Shown one piece after another: positions 16,652 through 24,861 of a stretch of DNA of 64,000 nucleotides. The number at the start of each line of letters is the position of its first letter. The stretch's first letter is position 1. This DNA comes from Chryseobacterium sp. Marseille-Q5410 (lineage in GTDB: Bacteria > Bacteroidota > Bacteroidia > Flavobacteriales > Weeksellaceae): contig CAMPOT010000001.1 in the NCBI GenBank assembly GCA_946892665.1, positions 1,922,001 to 1,986,000 on the forward strand, written 5' to 3'. Position numbers and translations under genes: made by a program. The notes under the pieces are model-generated. The model was not told the DNA's origin. It did not search any database and saw only the letters and a program-made list of their open reading frames with translations.

Positions 16652-18088
16652 TTGCCAGTGATTAATCAAAAATTAACACCAAAACAGAAAGCTTTAGCGA
16701 TTAATTTAGACCCAACAATTTACGGAACTTTCGCCGAAATCGGAGCAGGACAAGAAACTGTTCGACATTTCTTCAGAGCTGGTGGAGCTTCACAAACCAT
16801 TGCGAAAGCGATGTCTGCTTATGATAAAGATTTTAGCGACGCGATTTATGGTAAAGAAACCAAAAACAGATATGTAACGCAAAATCGTCTCCGTAAAATG
16901 CTTCGGTACGAGGTTGCCTTAATTGAAGAGCGATTAACTAGAGAAAATAATCCCGGCAGAAAATTCTTTTCCTATGCAAATACGGTAACAACTATCAATT
17001 TCAACAAAACCCTAAAAGGCCACGGCTGGGTGGGTTTGCGTTTTCAGCTGGACGAGACCGATGATTATAGCGAAATCGTCCTTCATGTGAAATTCAAAGA
17101 GAATGACGCTACTTTGCAGCAAGAAACACTGGGAAGTCTTGGTGTAAATTTAATTTACGGCGCTTTCAACCTTTCCGATAATCCTAGAAAGCTGATTCAA
17201 TCACTTTATGATGATATTTCTACCGACAATGTGGAAATTGATATGATCGATTTCAGCGGCCCGGCTTTCACTTATGTTGATAACCGATTGATGAGTCTGC
17301 AACTTGTAAAAAGCGGAATGACCGATGCTGTGATTTTCAACTCGGAAGGAAACAATATGTTGCCGGCAGATATTCTTTACAAAAAAAATATTTTCGCAGT
17401 ACGAGGCAGTTTCCGACCGGTAACTTTGGTCAACATCGATATGTTCGAGAAAGGTCTGAAAATGTTTATGGACGATTCCAATTGCGGACACGAAGAAACA
17501 GTTGTTCTTTTCGAAATTACCATTTCAAATTTAAGAGCTGCAGGTGATATTGATGAAAGAGATTTCCTCGACAGAGTAGATGTTTTGGCTAAATTGGGAT
17601 ATACCGTTATTATCTCGAATTTCTCCGAATATTATCGTCTAATCGATTATTTTGCTAATTACACCAATGGTAAAATCGGCGTCGGAATGGGCGTAAATAA
17701 CCTTTTGGACGTATTTGATGAAAACTATTACAAAAACCTTTCAGGTGGAATTTTGGAGGCATTTGGAAAATTCTTTAAACAACACATGCGAGTATATCTT
17801 TATCCGTATAAAGATCCTGAAACCCACGAATCACTAACTTCCAACAACTTAAAAGTTCAGGACAATTTAAAGGAATTGTACAAATATTTCAAACTCAATC
17901 AGCGTATTGTGGACATCAAAGATTACAACCCCGATTACTCTGAAATCTACTCCCGAGAAATACTCCAAAAAATTGCCAACCACGAAACCGGCTGGGAAAA
18001 ACAAGTACCCGAAGGCGTTGCCGATATGATTAAAGAACGCGGAATGTTCGGTTACAAAGATGAACTAAAACTCAAAGAATTTTCTTAA
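16652..18088 (+). CDS. conserved protein of unknown function with non-ATG start
   Basis: 478 residues, soluble, with no signal peptide. The opening LTPKQKALAINLDPTIYGTFAEIGAGQETVRHFF (residues 8-41) is strongly conserved in many bacteria as far as I remember. Database names for relatives (nicotinate-nucleotide adenylyltransferase, TonB receptor) look like mis-annotations, because I see no nucleotidyltransferase HxGH or barrel features. No ATG precedes the conserved region: an in-frame TAA lies at 16631 and the only candidates are TTG 16652 and GTG 16658. TTG was chosen as the longer. The GAF-domain gene follows 9 bp downstream, so the two are probably co-expressed. Confidence 0.85.
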   Translation: MPVINQKLTPKQKALAINLDPTIYGTFAEIGAGQETVRHFFRAGGASQTIAKAMSAYDKDFSDAIYGKETKNRYVTQNRLRKMLRYEVALIEERLTRENNPGRKFFSYANTVTTINFNKTLKGHGWVGLRFQLDETDDYSEIVLHVKFKENDATLQQETLGSLGVNLIYGAFNLSDNPRKLIQSLYDDISTDNVEIDMIDFSGPAFTYVDNRLMSLQLVKSGMTDAVIFNSEGNNMLPADILYKKNIFAVRGSFRPVTLVNIDMFEKGLKMFMDDSNCGHEETVVLFEITISNLRAAGDIDERDFLDRVDVLAKLGYTVIISNFSEYYRLIDYFANYTNGKIGVGMGVNNLLDVFDENYYKNLSGGILEAFGKFFKQHMRVYLYPYKDPETHESLTSNNLKVQDNLKELYKYFKLNQRIVDIKDYNPDYSEIYSREILQKIANHETGWEKQVPEGVADMIKERGMFGYKDELKLKEFS

Positions 18089-18097
18089 AATCATACA

Positions 18098-18547
18098 ATG
18101 TCAGAAATAAAAAAAAGACTTTCTTCCATCTTAGAAAGTCCAACACACAATACTGAAGATAAACTTCAAAAAATTTGTCAGCTTCTGGATCAAGAAATAT
18201 CCTACTTCAACTGGACTGGATTTTACTTTAAAAATGGCGACAAAGAGGAACTTATTTTGGGACCTTATGTTGGCGCAGAAACCGATCACACCATTATCCC
18301 TTTCGGAAAAGGAATTTGTGGACAGGTAGCAGTTTCCAACGAAACTTTTGTGGTTCCAGATGTGCATGATCAAGACAATTATCTAAGCTGTTCCATCGAT
18401 ACAAAGGCTGAAATCGTGGTTCCTATCATCAAAAATGGCGAAAATATTGGTCAAATCGATATCGATTCTCACACTTTAGATCCATTTACCTCCGAAGATC
18501 GCGAAATGCTGGAATGGCTGTGCGATGAGGTTGCGAAAATCATTTAA
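18098..18547 (+). CDS. GAF-domain protein, free-methionine-(R)-sulfoxide-reductase-like
   Basis: 149 residues, a single GAF domain. The segments YVGAETDHTIIPFGKGICGQV and VVPDVHDQDNYLSC, then KAEIVVPI and IDIDSHTLDPFT, match the YebR/fRMsr subfamily. That subfamily reduces free methionine-R-sulfoxide using cysteines. Cys74 and Cys98 are spaced 24 residues apart like two of the E. coli cysteines, while the third position (ten residues before Cys74) is His64. It lies 9 bp after the preceding gene. Enzyme activity is inferred; a cyclic-nucleotide or small-ligand sensor role is the alternative. Confidence 0.8.
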   Translation: MSEIKKRLSSILESPTHNTEDKLQKICQLLDQEISYFNWTGFYFKNGDKEELILGPYVGAETDHTIIPFGKGICGQVAVSNETFVVPDVHDQDNYLSCSIDTKAEIVVPIIKNGENIGQIDIDSHTLDPFTSEDREMLEWLCDEVAKII

Positions 18548-18576
18548 AAAAACATACGCTCTTTAAAAAAGCGAGT

Positions 18577-18615
18577 AAAAAAACCTTCAGAGTATTTCTC
18601 CGAAGGTTTTTTTTT
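18577..18615. terminator. bidirectional terminator between the GAF gene and the E2 gene
   Basis: AAACCTTC (18581-18588) pairs with GAAGGTTT (18602-18609), with partial inner pairing, A-tract on the left and T9 on the right. Confidence 0.88.
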
Positions 18616-18635
18616 AATGAAATTGAAGCTTTAAA

Positions 18636-19964
18636 TTAAATTTCAGTATTCAAGTCCCAATTTTGTAAATAATCGTGAACATGTTTCAGGAACATACCAC
18701 CCAAAGAACCGTCTACTACACGGTGATCGTAAGAGTGAGACATGAACATCAGATTACGGATTGCAATCACGTCGCCGTCTTTGGTTTCGAGAACTGCAGG
18801 TTTTTTAACGATCGCGCCAACGGCAAGAATTGCCACCTGTGGCTGCGGAATGATGGGTGTTCCCATTAAATTACCAAAACCTCCAACATTGGAAATGGTA
18901 TAAGTTGCACCTTGTGTATCTTCAGGTCTGAGTTTTTTGTTTCTTGCTCGGTGTGCTAAATCATTAATTGCTTTTGCCAAGCCTGAAAGTGAGAGCTGAT
19001 CCGCATTTTTAATCACCGGAACAATCAGGTTGCCATCCGGTAGTGCGGTAGCCATTCCGATGTTGATATTTTTCTTTTTAATGATTTTATCGCCATCCAC
19101 AGAAACATTAATCAACGGGAAATCCTGGATCGCTTTCACAATTGCTTTTACGAAAATCGGCATATAAGTCAGTTTTTCACCTTCGCGCTTTTCGAAAATA
19201 TCCTTATTTTTTGTTCTCCATTTAACGACGTTTGTAACATCGGTTTCGATAAAAGAGGTAACGTGTGGAGAAATTCTTTTCGAATTCACCATCGAATCAG
19301 CGATAATTTTTCGAACCCGATCCATCTGGATGATTTCATCACCCTCTCCCACTTTCACAGGCACTGCTACAGGAGCGGAAACTTGTACAGGAGCAGTTAC
19401 AGGAGCCGAGGCTTGAATAACTTCTGCTGGTTTACTATTGCCTCGATTTGCAACGTAGGCCAATATATCTTCTTTGGTAATTCTTCCTTCCAAACCGCTT
19501 CCTTTGATGGATTGCAATTCGGATTCAGAGATATTTTCTTGCTGTGCGATATTTTTAACTAAAGGCGAAAGATAAATTTCACCGGAAAACTCATGTGGTG
19601 CTGAATTTTGCAAAGGTTTTTCCAGTTCTTTCACTTCTTCGCTAGAAAGCTGAGGAATTTCAGTTTGCACTTCGGCATGAGATTTAGCGTCCTGTGGTTG
19701 CTCCGCTACAGCATCACCGGCACCATCAACTTCAAGAATGGCGATTGCTTCACCAATTTTAGCCACTTCATCTTTCTGCTTTAGGATTTTAACAATTTTA
19801 CCCGAAACTGGTGTAGGAACATCAGAATCTACTTTATCGGTCGCAATTTCAACGACAGAATCGTCTTCTTTTACGGTATCGCCTTCATTAAACAACCAAG
19901 TAATCACTGTAGCTTCCATCACACCTTCTCCCATCGAAGGAAGTAATAATTTATATTCTGCCAT
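18636..19964 (-). CDS. 2-oxo acid dehydrogenase dihydrolipoamide acyltransferase (E2)
   Basis: 442 residues from the ATG at 19964 (MAEYKLLLPSMGEG); a start seven codons earlier is possible but unlikely. A single lipoyl domain has Lys44 in IATDKVDSD. After an Ala/Pro/Glu linker comes the E1/E3-binding domain (about 135-175, YLSPLVKNIAQQENI and EGRITKEDIL), then a second Ala/Pro/Val-rich linker. The catalytic CoA-acyltransferase domain ends in MSHSYDHRVVDGSLGG. The specific complex (pyruvate, branched-chain or 2-oxoglutarate) cannot be told: no E1 or E3 gene is adjacent. Single gene, convergent with the GAF gene. Confidence 0.93.
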   Translation of the reverse strand: MAEYKLLLPSMGEGVMEATVITWLFNEGDTVKEDDSVVEIATDKVDSDVPTPVSGKIVKILKQKDEVAKIGEAIAILEVDGAGDAVAEQPQDAKSHAEVQTEIPQLSSEEVKELEKPLQNSAPHEFSGEIYLSPLVKNIAQQENISESELQSIKGSGLEGRITKEDILAYVANRGNSKPAEVIQASAPVTAPVQVSAPVAVPVKVGEGDEIIQMDRVRKIIADSMVNSKRISPHVTSFIETDVTNVVKWRTKNKDIFEKREGEKLTYMPIFVKAIVKAIQDFPLINVSVDGDKIIKKKNINIGMATALPDGNLIVPVIKNADQLSLSGLAKAINDLAHRARNKKLRPEDTQGATYTISNVGGFGNLMGTPIIPQPQVAILAVGAIVKKPAVLETKDGDVIAIRNLMFMSHSYDHRVVDGSLGGMFLKHVHDYLQNWDLNTEI

Positions 19965-20119
19965 TTTTACAATTTGGATTTTCACAAAGATAAAAATTTT
20001 TGTCGATTAAAGAAATCTTAATTTTAATGCCTCTTTTTTGCTTTTATGATAAACAATTTTTGGGTTCGGAATTTTATGCTTTGTGGAAAAGTATTCAACC
20101 AATATTAATACGCTTTGAT

Positions 20120-20127
20120 TAAATTTG
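20120..20127 (+). promoter_or_regulatory. -7 box upstream of the ABM gene
   Basis: TAAATTTG, 19 nt before the ATG at 20147, fits the TAnnTTTG consensus. Confidence 0.5.
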
Positions 20128-20146
20128 CAATTATATTTTTATAAAA

Positions 20147-20440
20147 ATGAAAAATTTGTACATCGTAGCTTTATTCCACATCAAAGAAAATTATTTGATG
20201 GATGCTATCGAACTTCTGAAGAAACTCGTATTCGAAACCCGCAAAGAAGATGGGTGTTTGCAATATGATTTGATAGAAGATATCGAAAACAAAGGAATTT
20301 TCTTCTTGGTTGAATTATGGGAAACACAGGAACACCATTACCAACATACTCGCACAGAGCATTTGAATGAATTTAGGGTACAGATAGCGACAATGGTTGA
20401 GAAAAATACCCAAGTTTACAAAGGATTTAAAACCTTTTAA
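20147..20440 (+). CDS. antibiotic-biosynthesis-monooxygenase (ABM) fold protein
   Basis: 97 residues. The small ferredoxin-like ABM fold is recognisable from ALFHIKENYLMDAIELLKKLV, EDGCLQYDLIED, FFLVELWETQEHHYQHT and LNEFRVQIA. Members such as YgiN are quinol monooxygenases or act on small aromatics. The substrate here is unknown, and no biosynthetic cluster is nearby, so antibiotic production is not implied. The next gene begins three bases after the stop, indicating a two-gene operon. Confidence 0.85.
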   Translation: MKNLYIVALFHIKENYLMDAIELLKKLVFETRKEDGCLQYDLIEDIENKGIFFLVELWETQEHHYQHTRTEHLNEFRVQIATMVEKNTQVYKGFKTF

Positions 20441-20443
20441 CCC

Positions 20444-21064
20444 ATGAAACCACTTTCGATTTTCTTTCTTTTTCTTGGGTTTTTAGCTTACGGACAACAA
20501 TATTTCAAATCTGAAAAATCCAGAATTACGGAAGGAGGAATCACAACTCCGCTTCCTATTTTTCAAAATAAAGATTCGTTGCAGCAAAAGGTTTTGCTGG
20601 CAAAATCAATCAAAGTGAAACCGCGAAATCGATATACTGAAATACTGGTAAACCGCATGAAACTCGCATTGCTTTCAACCAAAAGCGGTGTTGGAATTGC
20701 CGCACCACAAGTGGGCATCAATCGGAATATCATTTGGGTGCAACGGTTTGATTTGCCTCAAAAACCATTTCATTATTTCCTTAATCCGGTTATTACCTGG
20801 AAATCCGAAACATTAAATCTAGGACCAGAAGGAGATTTGTCGATTGCTGATTTTCGGGATCAATTTTATCGAAGTAACGTAATACAGCTTAAATACGAAG
20901 ATCTACATGGCAAAAAACACGTTGAAATTATTGAAGGTTTCACCGCAGTAATTGCTCAACACGAGATTGACCATCTGTTTGGAATTTTAATCTCAGATAA
21001 AATTAAAGAGCAAAGGAACAAAGATTTTCAAGCTTTACAGACATTTCAAGAGATCGTAAAATAA
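20444..21064 (+). CDS. secreted peptide-deformylase-like protein with Cys-to-Asp metal ligand
   Basis: 206 residues. An N-terminal signal peptide (MKPLSIFFLFLGFLAYGQQ) is unexpected for a cytosolic deformylase. The three deformylase motifs are present: GVGIAAPQVG (82-91), then GPEGDLSIAD where the family has EGCLS, and AQHEIDHLFG (171-180). The metal-binding Cys is therefore Asp131 (codon GAT), with His173 and His177 retained. Glu174 of HExxH is intact, so hydrolase chemistry is possible. It lies three bases after the ABM gene. An exported hydrolase of unknown substrate is more plausible than nascent-chain deformylation. Confidence 0.82.
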   Translation: MKPLSIFFLFLGFLAYGQQYFKSEKSRITEGGITTPLPIFQNKDSLQQKVLLAKSIKVKPRNRYTEILVNRMKLALLSTKSGVGIAAPQVGINRNIIWVQRFDLPQKPFHYFLNPVITWKSETLNLGPEGDLSIADFRDQFYRSNVIQLKYEDLHGKKHVEIIEGFTAVIAQHEIDHLFGILISDKIKEQRNKDFQALQTFQEIVK

Positions 21065-21079
21065 ACAGATTAGCTGGAT

Positions 21080-21805
21080 TTAGTTTAATTCAGCATCAAA
21101 CACTTCCTTGAAATGTTTTTTTATTTTGGCTTTTAATACGATTATTTCTTCTCCGGAAAATTCCCTTTCAAGTTCGCGCTTCATTGAAGTCACTGTCTTA
21201 TCTTTTATGCCACAAGGGATAATGTATTCGAAATAACGCAGATCTGTATTCACATTCAGTGCAAATCCGTGCATTGTGACCCACTTGGACGTTTTCACAC
21301 CCATTGCACAAATTTTTCTTGCATATGGTTTTCCCACATCCAACCAAACACCGGTTTCACCTTCGCTACGTTCGCCTTTCAGCCCATATCCTGCGATAGT
21401 TCTTATAATAACTTCCTCTAAATTTCGCATATAAAGGTGAATATCTGATTTGAAATTATCCAAATCCAAAACCGGATAACCCACAATTTGTCCGAAACCG
21501 TGGTAAGTAATGTCGCCGCCTCGGTTGGTCTTTACAAAAGTTGCATTTATTTCTTTTAACTTCTCGGAATTTGCAAGCATATTTTCTTCATCACCAGATT
21601 TCCCCAAAGTATAAACGTGCGGATGCTCCACAAAAAGAAGATAATTAGGAGTTTCTTCATAATCACCATCGGTTCTATCGCGGTTTTTCAATTTCAGCTC
21701 GATGATTTCTTTCATCAGTTTTTCCTGATAATTAAATGCGTCAAGATATTCCATCAAACCTAAATCCTGGAAAAATAAAATTTTATTTTGTGTGGTTGTC
21801 ATCAT
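21080..21805 (-). CDS. lipB: lipoyl(octanoyl) transferase
   Basis: 241 residues. LipB moves octanoate from acyl carrier protein to the lipoyl domains of E2 and GcvH. Motifs are RGGDITYHGFGQ (95-106; the usual Pro after HG is Phe), Lys164 in KICAMGVK, HGFALNV and the catalytic Cys198 in IIPCGIKDKTVTSM. Functionally it serves the E2 protein encoded 1.1 kb away, although they are not in one operon. It converges with the deformylase-like gene. A short imperfect hairpin (about 21071-21092) overlaps its stop codon. Confidence 0.96.
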   Translation of the reverse strand: MMTTTQNKILFFQDLGLMEYLDAFNYQEKLMKEIIELKLKNRDRTDGDYEETPNYLLFVEHPHVYTLGKSGDEENMLANSEKLKEINATFVKTNRGGDITYHGFGQIVGYPVLDLDNFKSDIHLYMRNLEEVIIRTIAGYGLKGERSEGETGVWLDVGKPYARKICAMGVKTSKWVTMHGFALNVNTDLRYFEYIIPCGIKDKTVTSMKRELEREFSGEEIIVLKAKIKKHFKEVFDAELN

Positions 21806-21964
21806 ATTATTTTAGGGAATCATAGAGATTTTAGCAACCTATGATGTCGAATTTTTGAAAGCCAAAATTACAAAAATTAATTATTATGCATTGAATAAAA
21901 ATACCTTGAAGACTATTTTTTGAAAAGACCTGAAATCATTGAAAAACTTGAATTCCTAATAATC

Positions 21965-22600
21965 TTAATGATATGTTTCGTACGCGTTATCCACGATATC
22001 ACCCATCACTTCAAGAAAGATATATTTATCTTCGGGATCATTAATATTTAATCCGCAGAACTTACTACCATTCGATTGCGCGTGAATATTCAAATAATAA
22101 GTGGAAGAAATCAGTATGGCCAAAATTGCGCGAAATTTTTTGTGATTGGCTTTAAAATAAGGATGCATGATACTCTGAAAAATCTCTTCACCCACCTCTT
22201 CCCGATGATCCGCCAGTTTTCTTAGAATATCATTGTACTCATACAATTCCCACACAATTATTTTCTGCAACTCTTTATTTTTCGAAATTGCATCAAACAT
22301 ATTTGTAATAAGTATTTTGGTAAATCCTTTCCCGTGATCAGAAACGTCTATATTGGCAAAATCGATATTTTTCATACTACTTCCATAATCTTCAGACTGA
22401 AGATAGGCGTTAATGAGGTTCTCAACAGTCCCAAAATATTCATAAATCAATTTTTTATCTACTCCCGCAACTTTCGCGATATTAGTGATTTTCAACTCGT
22501 GAAAACCCTTGGATTTAATAATTTCGCCAACTGTATTAATCAGTTTTTCTTTGGTTCGGTCTTTGTCTCGTATTGGACCACTAACAACTTTTCGCGACAT
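21965..22600 (-). CDS. TetR/AcrR-family transcriptional regulator
   Basis: 211 residues. The N-terminal helix-turn-helix is TKEKLINTVGEIIKSKGFHE, then KITNIAKVAGVDKKLIYEYFG, about residues 14-60. The C-terminal ligand-binding domain has no signature that identifies its ligand. The gene is separated from the trp operon end by about 257 bp, which contain a 16-bp palindrome (22645-22660) and a plus-strand promoter-like element. That palindrome is a candidate operator for this protein. No efflux pump or enzyme gene is adjacent, so the target is unknown. Confidence 0.9.
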   Translation of the reverse strand: MSRKVVSGPIRDKDRTKEKLINTVGEIIKSKGFHELKITNIAKVAGVDKKLIYEYFGTVENLINAYLQSEDYGSSMKNIDFANIDVSDHGKGFTKILITNMFDAISKNKELQKIIVWELYEYNDILRKLADHREEVGEEIFQSIMHPYFKANHKKFRAILAILISSTYYLNIHAQSNGSKFCGLNINDPEDKYIFLEVMGDIVDNAYETYH

Positions 22601-22644
22601 GAAAACGAATTGGTTTTAAGATTAAAAAAAAACAATATTTTTTT

Positions 22645-22660
22645 TTCACTTTTTTGTGAA
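22645..22660. promoter_or_regulatory. palindromic operator candidate overlapping a -33 box
   Basis: TTCACTTTTTTGTGAA has perfect 5-bp arms with a T6 spacer. It lies 45 bp upstream of the tetR start codon and covers the TTTG (22653-22656) that is correctly spaced for the plus-strand -7 box at 22676-22683. That is the expected position for a repressor site. Confidence 0.4.
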
Positions 22661-22683
22661 TTATATTAAAAATTGTATATTTG
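22653..22683 (+). promoter_or_regulatory. consensus Bacteroidota promoter facing away from tetR
   Basis: TTTG, 19-nt spacer, TATATTTG: an exact match to the -33/-7 pattern of Bacteroidota sigma factors. No plus-strand gene follows; the transcript would meet a terminator about 65 nt later. Confidence 0.5.
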
Positions 22684-22689
22684 CGAAAC

Positions 22690-22753
22690 ACAAATGATGA
22701 GAGAATAATTTTAATATTCCATAAAATAACCGCCTCGGCAGTTATTTTTTTTT
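22690..22753 (+). ncRNA. candidate small RNA of about 65 nt
   Basis: This is bounded by the consensus promoter at 22653-22683 and the hairpin plus T9 at 22723-22753. It contains only a four-codon ATG ORF (ATG ATG AGA GAA TAA), so a coding function is unlikely. The hairpin may equally serve only as the end of the minus-strand trp operon, in which case the promoter would be fortuitous. No known RNA family is recognised. Confidence 0.35.
22723..22753. terminator. terminator downstream of trpA, strong on the plus strand
   Basis: AAAATAAC (22723-22730) pairs with GTTATTTT (22741-22748), GC-rich apex. T9 follows on the plus strand; on the minus strand only a weak TTTTAT follows. It probably ends the trp mRNA and any plus-strand small RNA. 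Confidence 0.75.
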
Positions 22754-22857
22754 ATAACCTCATCAAAGTCTAAATGAAAATTGGTGTTGCCGATTTTCCT
22801 CTAAATCTTTAATCTTACCAACACAGGATAATCTCCCCACGCATTTCCATTGTAAAT

Positions 22858-23607
22858 TTACAACTTTTCTGCTTTAATACTATTAATGAAATCTGTCGCA
22901 TAATTTTTCCAGTTTTCTTGTTCGAGAAGAATTTTGACAAATGCAGTTCCGATAATTCCTCCTGTTGCTTTTTCAGTAACTTCATCAAAATCTTTTCTAT
23001 TTTTAATACCAAACCCGATGTATAAAGGATTTTTCAATGGTAAAGATGCTAATTTCTGAAGATAATCTTGATTATTAACCGACTTATTTTCATTTCCGGT
23101 TGTGGAAGAAGAGCTCACGGCATATAAAAATCCTGAACTCAAATCATCAAGATACTTTATTCTTTCATCTGAAGTTTCCGGCGTCACTAAAAAAGTAAAC
23201 GTAAGACCATATTTTTCTACGATTCGACGATAATTTTTTTCGAATTCGATCGGCGGAAGATCAGGAATTATCAATCCAGAAACACCTGATTCAGCACATT
23301 TTTCACAAAAATTCTCGAACCCGAAACTCAAGACAGGATTGATATATCCCATCAAAATCACGGGAATTTCAATTTCATCTTTAATAGATTTAAGTTGTTC
23401 AAAGAGTTTAGCTATAGTCATACCGTTTTGCAACGCAAGTTCGTGTGCTTTTTGAATGGTTTCGCCATCAGCAACGGGATCGGAATAAGGCATTCCGATT
23501 TCCAGCATATCCGCACCAGAGTTTTGAATGAGTTTTATAATTTCAGTGGTATCTTCCAGCTTTGGAATTCCGGCGGTAAAATAAATATTGAGTTTTTTAT
23601 TGATCAT
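22858..23607 (-). CDS. trpA: tryptophan synthase alpha chain
   Basis: 249 residues, slightly shorter than E. coli TrpA. It cleaves indole-3-glycerol phosphate to indole, which is channelled to TrpB. Catalytic Glu36 and Asp47 are in LEIGMPYSDPVADGETIQ; LIIPDLPP, GFLYAVSSSSTTG and PLYIGFGIKN supply substrate- and phosphate-binding loops. It is the last gene of the operon, 12 bp after trpB. After its stop the same frame stays open for 17 codons (IYNGNAWGDYPVLVRLKI, one residue over), discussed in the findings. Confidence 0.97.
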   Translation of the reverse strand: MINKKLNIYFTAGIPKLEDTTEIIKLIQNSGADMLEIGMPYSDPVADGETIQKAHELALQNGMTIAKLFEQLKSIKDEIEIPVILMGYINPVLSFGFENFCEKCAESGVSGLIIPDLPPIEFEKNYRRIVEKYGLTFTFLVTPETSDERIKYLDDLSSGFLYAVSSSSTTGNENKSVNNQDYLQKLASLPLKNPLYIGFGIKNRKDFDEVTEKATGGIIGTAFVKILLEQENWKNYATDFINSIKAEKL

Positions 23608-23619
23608 TTTCAGTAATTT

Positions 23620-24801
23620 TTAATCCAGATTTTTCAGATAAGTTTCCATGTCTTTATCACCACGTCCGCTAAGACAGATCACTACGACATCGTCTTTTTC
23701 AAATGTTTTCTTCTTCAACACCGCCAATGCATGAGCAGATTCCAGCGCGGGAATTATCCCTTCCAATTTTGTTAATTCAAAAGCGGATTTTAAAGCTTCA
23801 TCATCATTAATGCTAAAAAAATCTGCGCGTTTCTGCTGAAATATATTTGCATGGAACGGCCCTATCCCCGGATAATCCAATCCCGCAGAAATCGAATGTG
23901 GCTCGATAACTTGCCCGTCCTCCGTTTGCATTACCAAACTTTTACTTCCGTGCAAAACTCCCAAGGTTCCTAAAAAAGTAGTAGCCGCTGATTTCCCGGA
24001 TTCCACACCAAAACCACCTGCTTCCGCCGCAATAATTTTAACCTTCTCATCATTCACAAAATGATAAAAAGTTCCTGCTGCATTGCTTCCGCCTCCTACA
24101 CAGGCAATTACGTAATCTGGGGTTTCACGTCCGATTTTCTCACTCAATTGCGCTTTTATTTCTTCGGAAATCACACTTTGAAATCTAGCTACCAAATCCG
24201 GAAACGGGTGCGGACCAACCACACTTCCGATAATATAATGTGTTGTAATAGAATTATTGATCCAATCTCTCAAAGCTTCATTTACAGCATCTTTCAACGT
24301 TTTCGAGCCAGAAGTTGCAGGAATTACCGTTGCTCCCAACATTTTCATTCGTGCAACATTTGGCGCCTGTCTCGCAATGTCGATCTCGCCCATGTAAACA
24401 ATACATTCCAACCCCAGTAACGCACACGCTGTAGCCGTTGCAACGCCGTGTTGACCAGCACCCGTTTCCGCAATGATGCGTTTTTTCCCCAATTTTTTAG
24501 CCAGTAAAGCTTGGCCGAGCGCATTGTTGATTTTGTGTGCGCCGGTATGATTCAAATCTTCCCTTTTCAGATAAATTTTGGTTTGATATTTTTCACTTAG
24601 ATTCTTCGCAAAATATAACGGAGTGGCTCTTCCAACGTAGCTTTCCAGCAAATCCTGAAACTCCACTTGGAATTCTTGGGATTCAATGATTTTCAGATAT
24701 TTTTGTTGCAGTTCTTCCACATTCGAATAAAGCATTTCCGGGATAAAAGCGCCACCAAATTCTCCGTAATATCCGTTTTTATCGGGGTTTTGGTAATTCA
24801 T
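23620..24801 (-). CDS. trpB: tryptophan synthase beta chain
   Basis: 393 residues from the ATG at 24801 ([19 protein letters not shown]); 12 upstream in-frame codons from a weaker start are rejected. This PLP enzyme joins indole and serine to make tryptophan. Lys90 in [14 protein letters not shown] binds [13 protein letters not shown] binds the phosphate, and the C-terminal [10 protein letters not shown] is present. The TrpB1-type sequence fits pairing with TrpA encoded 12 bp downstream. 60 bp separate it from trpF. Confidence 0.98.
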   Translation of the reverse strand: MNYQNPDKNGYYGEFGGAFIPEMLYSNVEELQQKYLKIIESQEFQVEFQDLLESYVGRATPLYFAKNLSEKYQTKIYLKREDLNHTGAHKINNALGQALLAKKLGKKRIIAETGAGQHGVATATACALLGLECIVYMGEIDIARQAPNVARMKMLGATVIPATSGSKTLKDAVNEALRDWINNSITTHYIIGSVVGPHPFPDLVARFQSVISEEIKAQLSEKIGRETPDYVIACVGGGSNAAGTFYHFVNDEKVKIIAAEAGGFGVESGKSAATTFLGTLGVLHGSKSLVMQTEDGQVIEPHSISAGLDYPGIGPFHANIFQQKRADFFSINDDEALKSAFELTKLEGIIPALESAHALAVLKKKTFEKDDVVVICLSGRGDKDMETYLKNLD

Positions 24802-24861
24802 ATTTTTGTTTTTTTTATTTTGTACAACGGTTTTCAAATCTTTTACGAAACTTATTTTAAG

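Noticed and set aside
20147-20440. ABM protein as a sign of an antibiotic biosynthesis cluster
   Set aside because: No synthase, transporter or tailoring genes nearby; the fold is common in housekeeping quinol monooxygenases.
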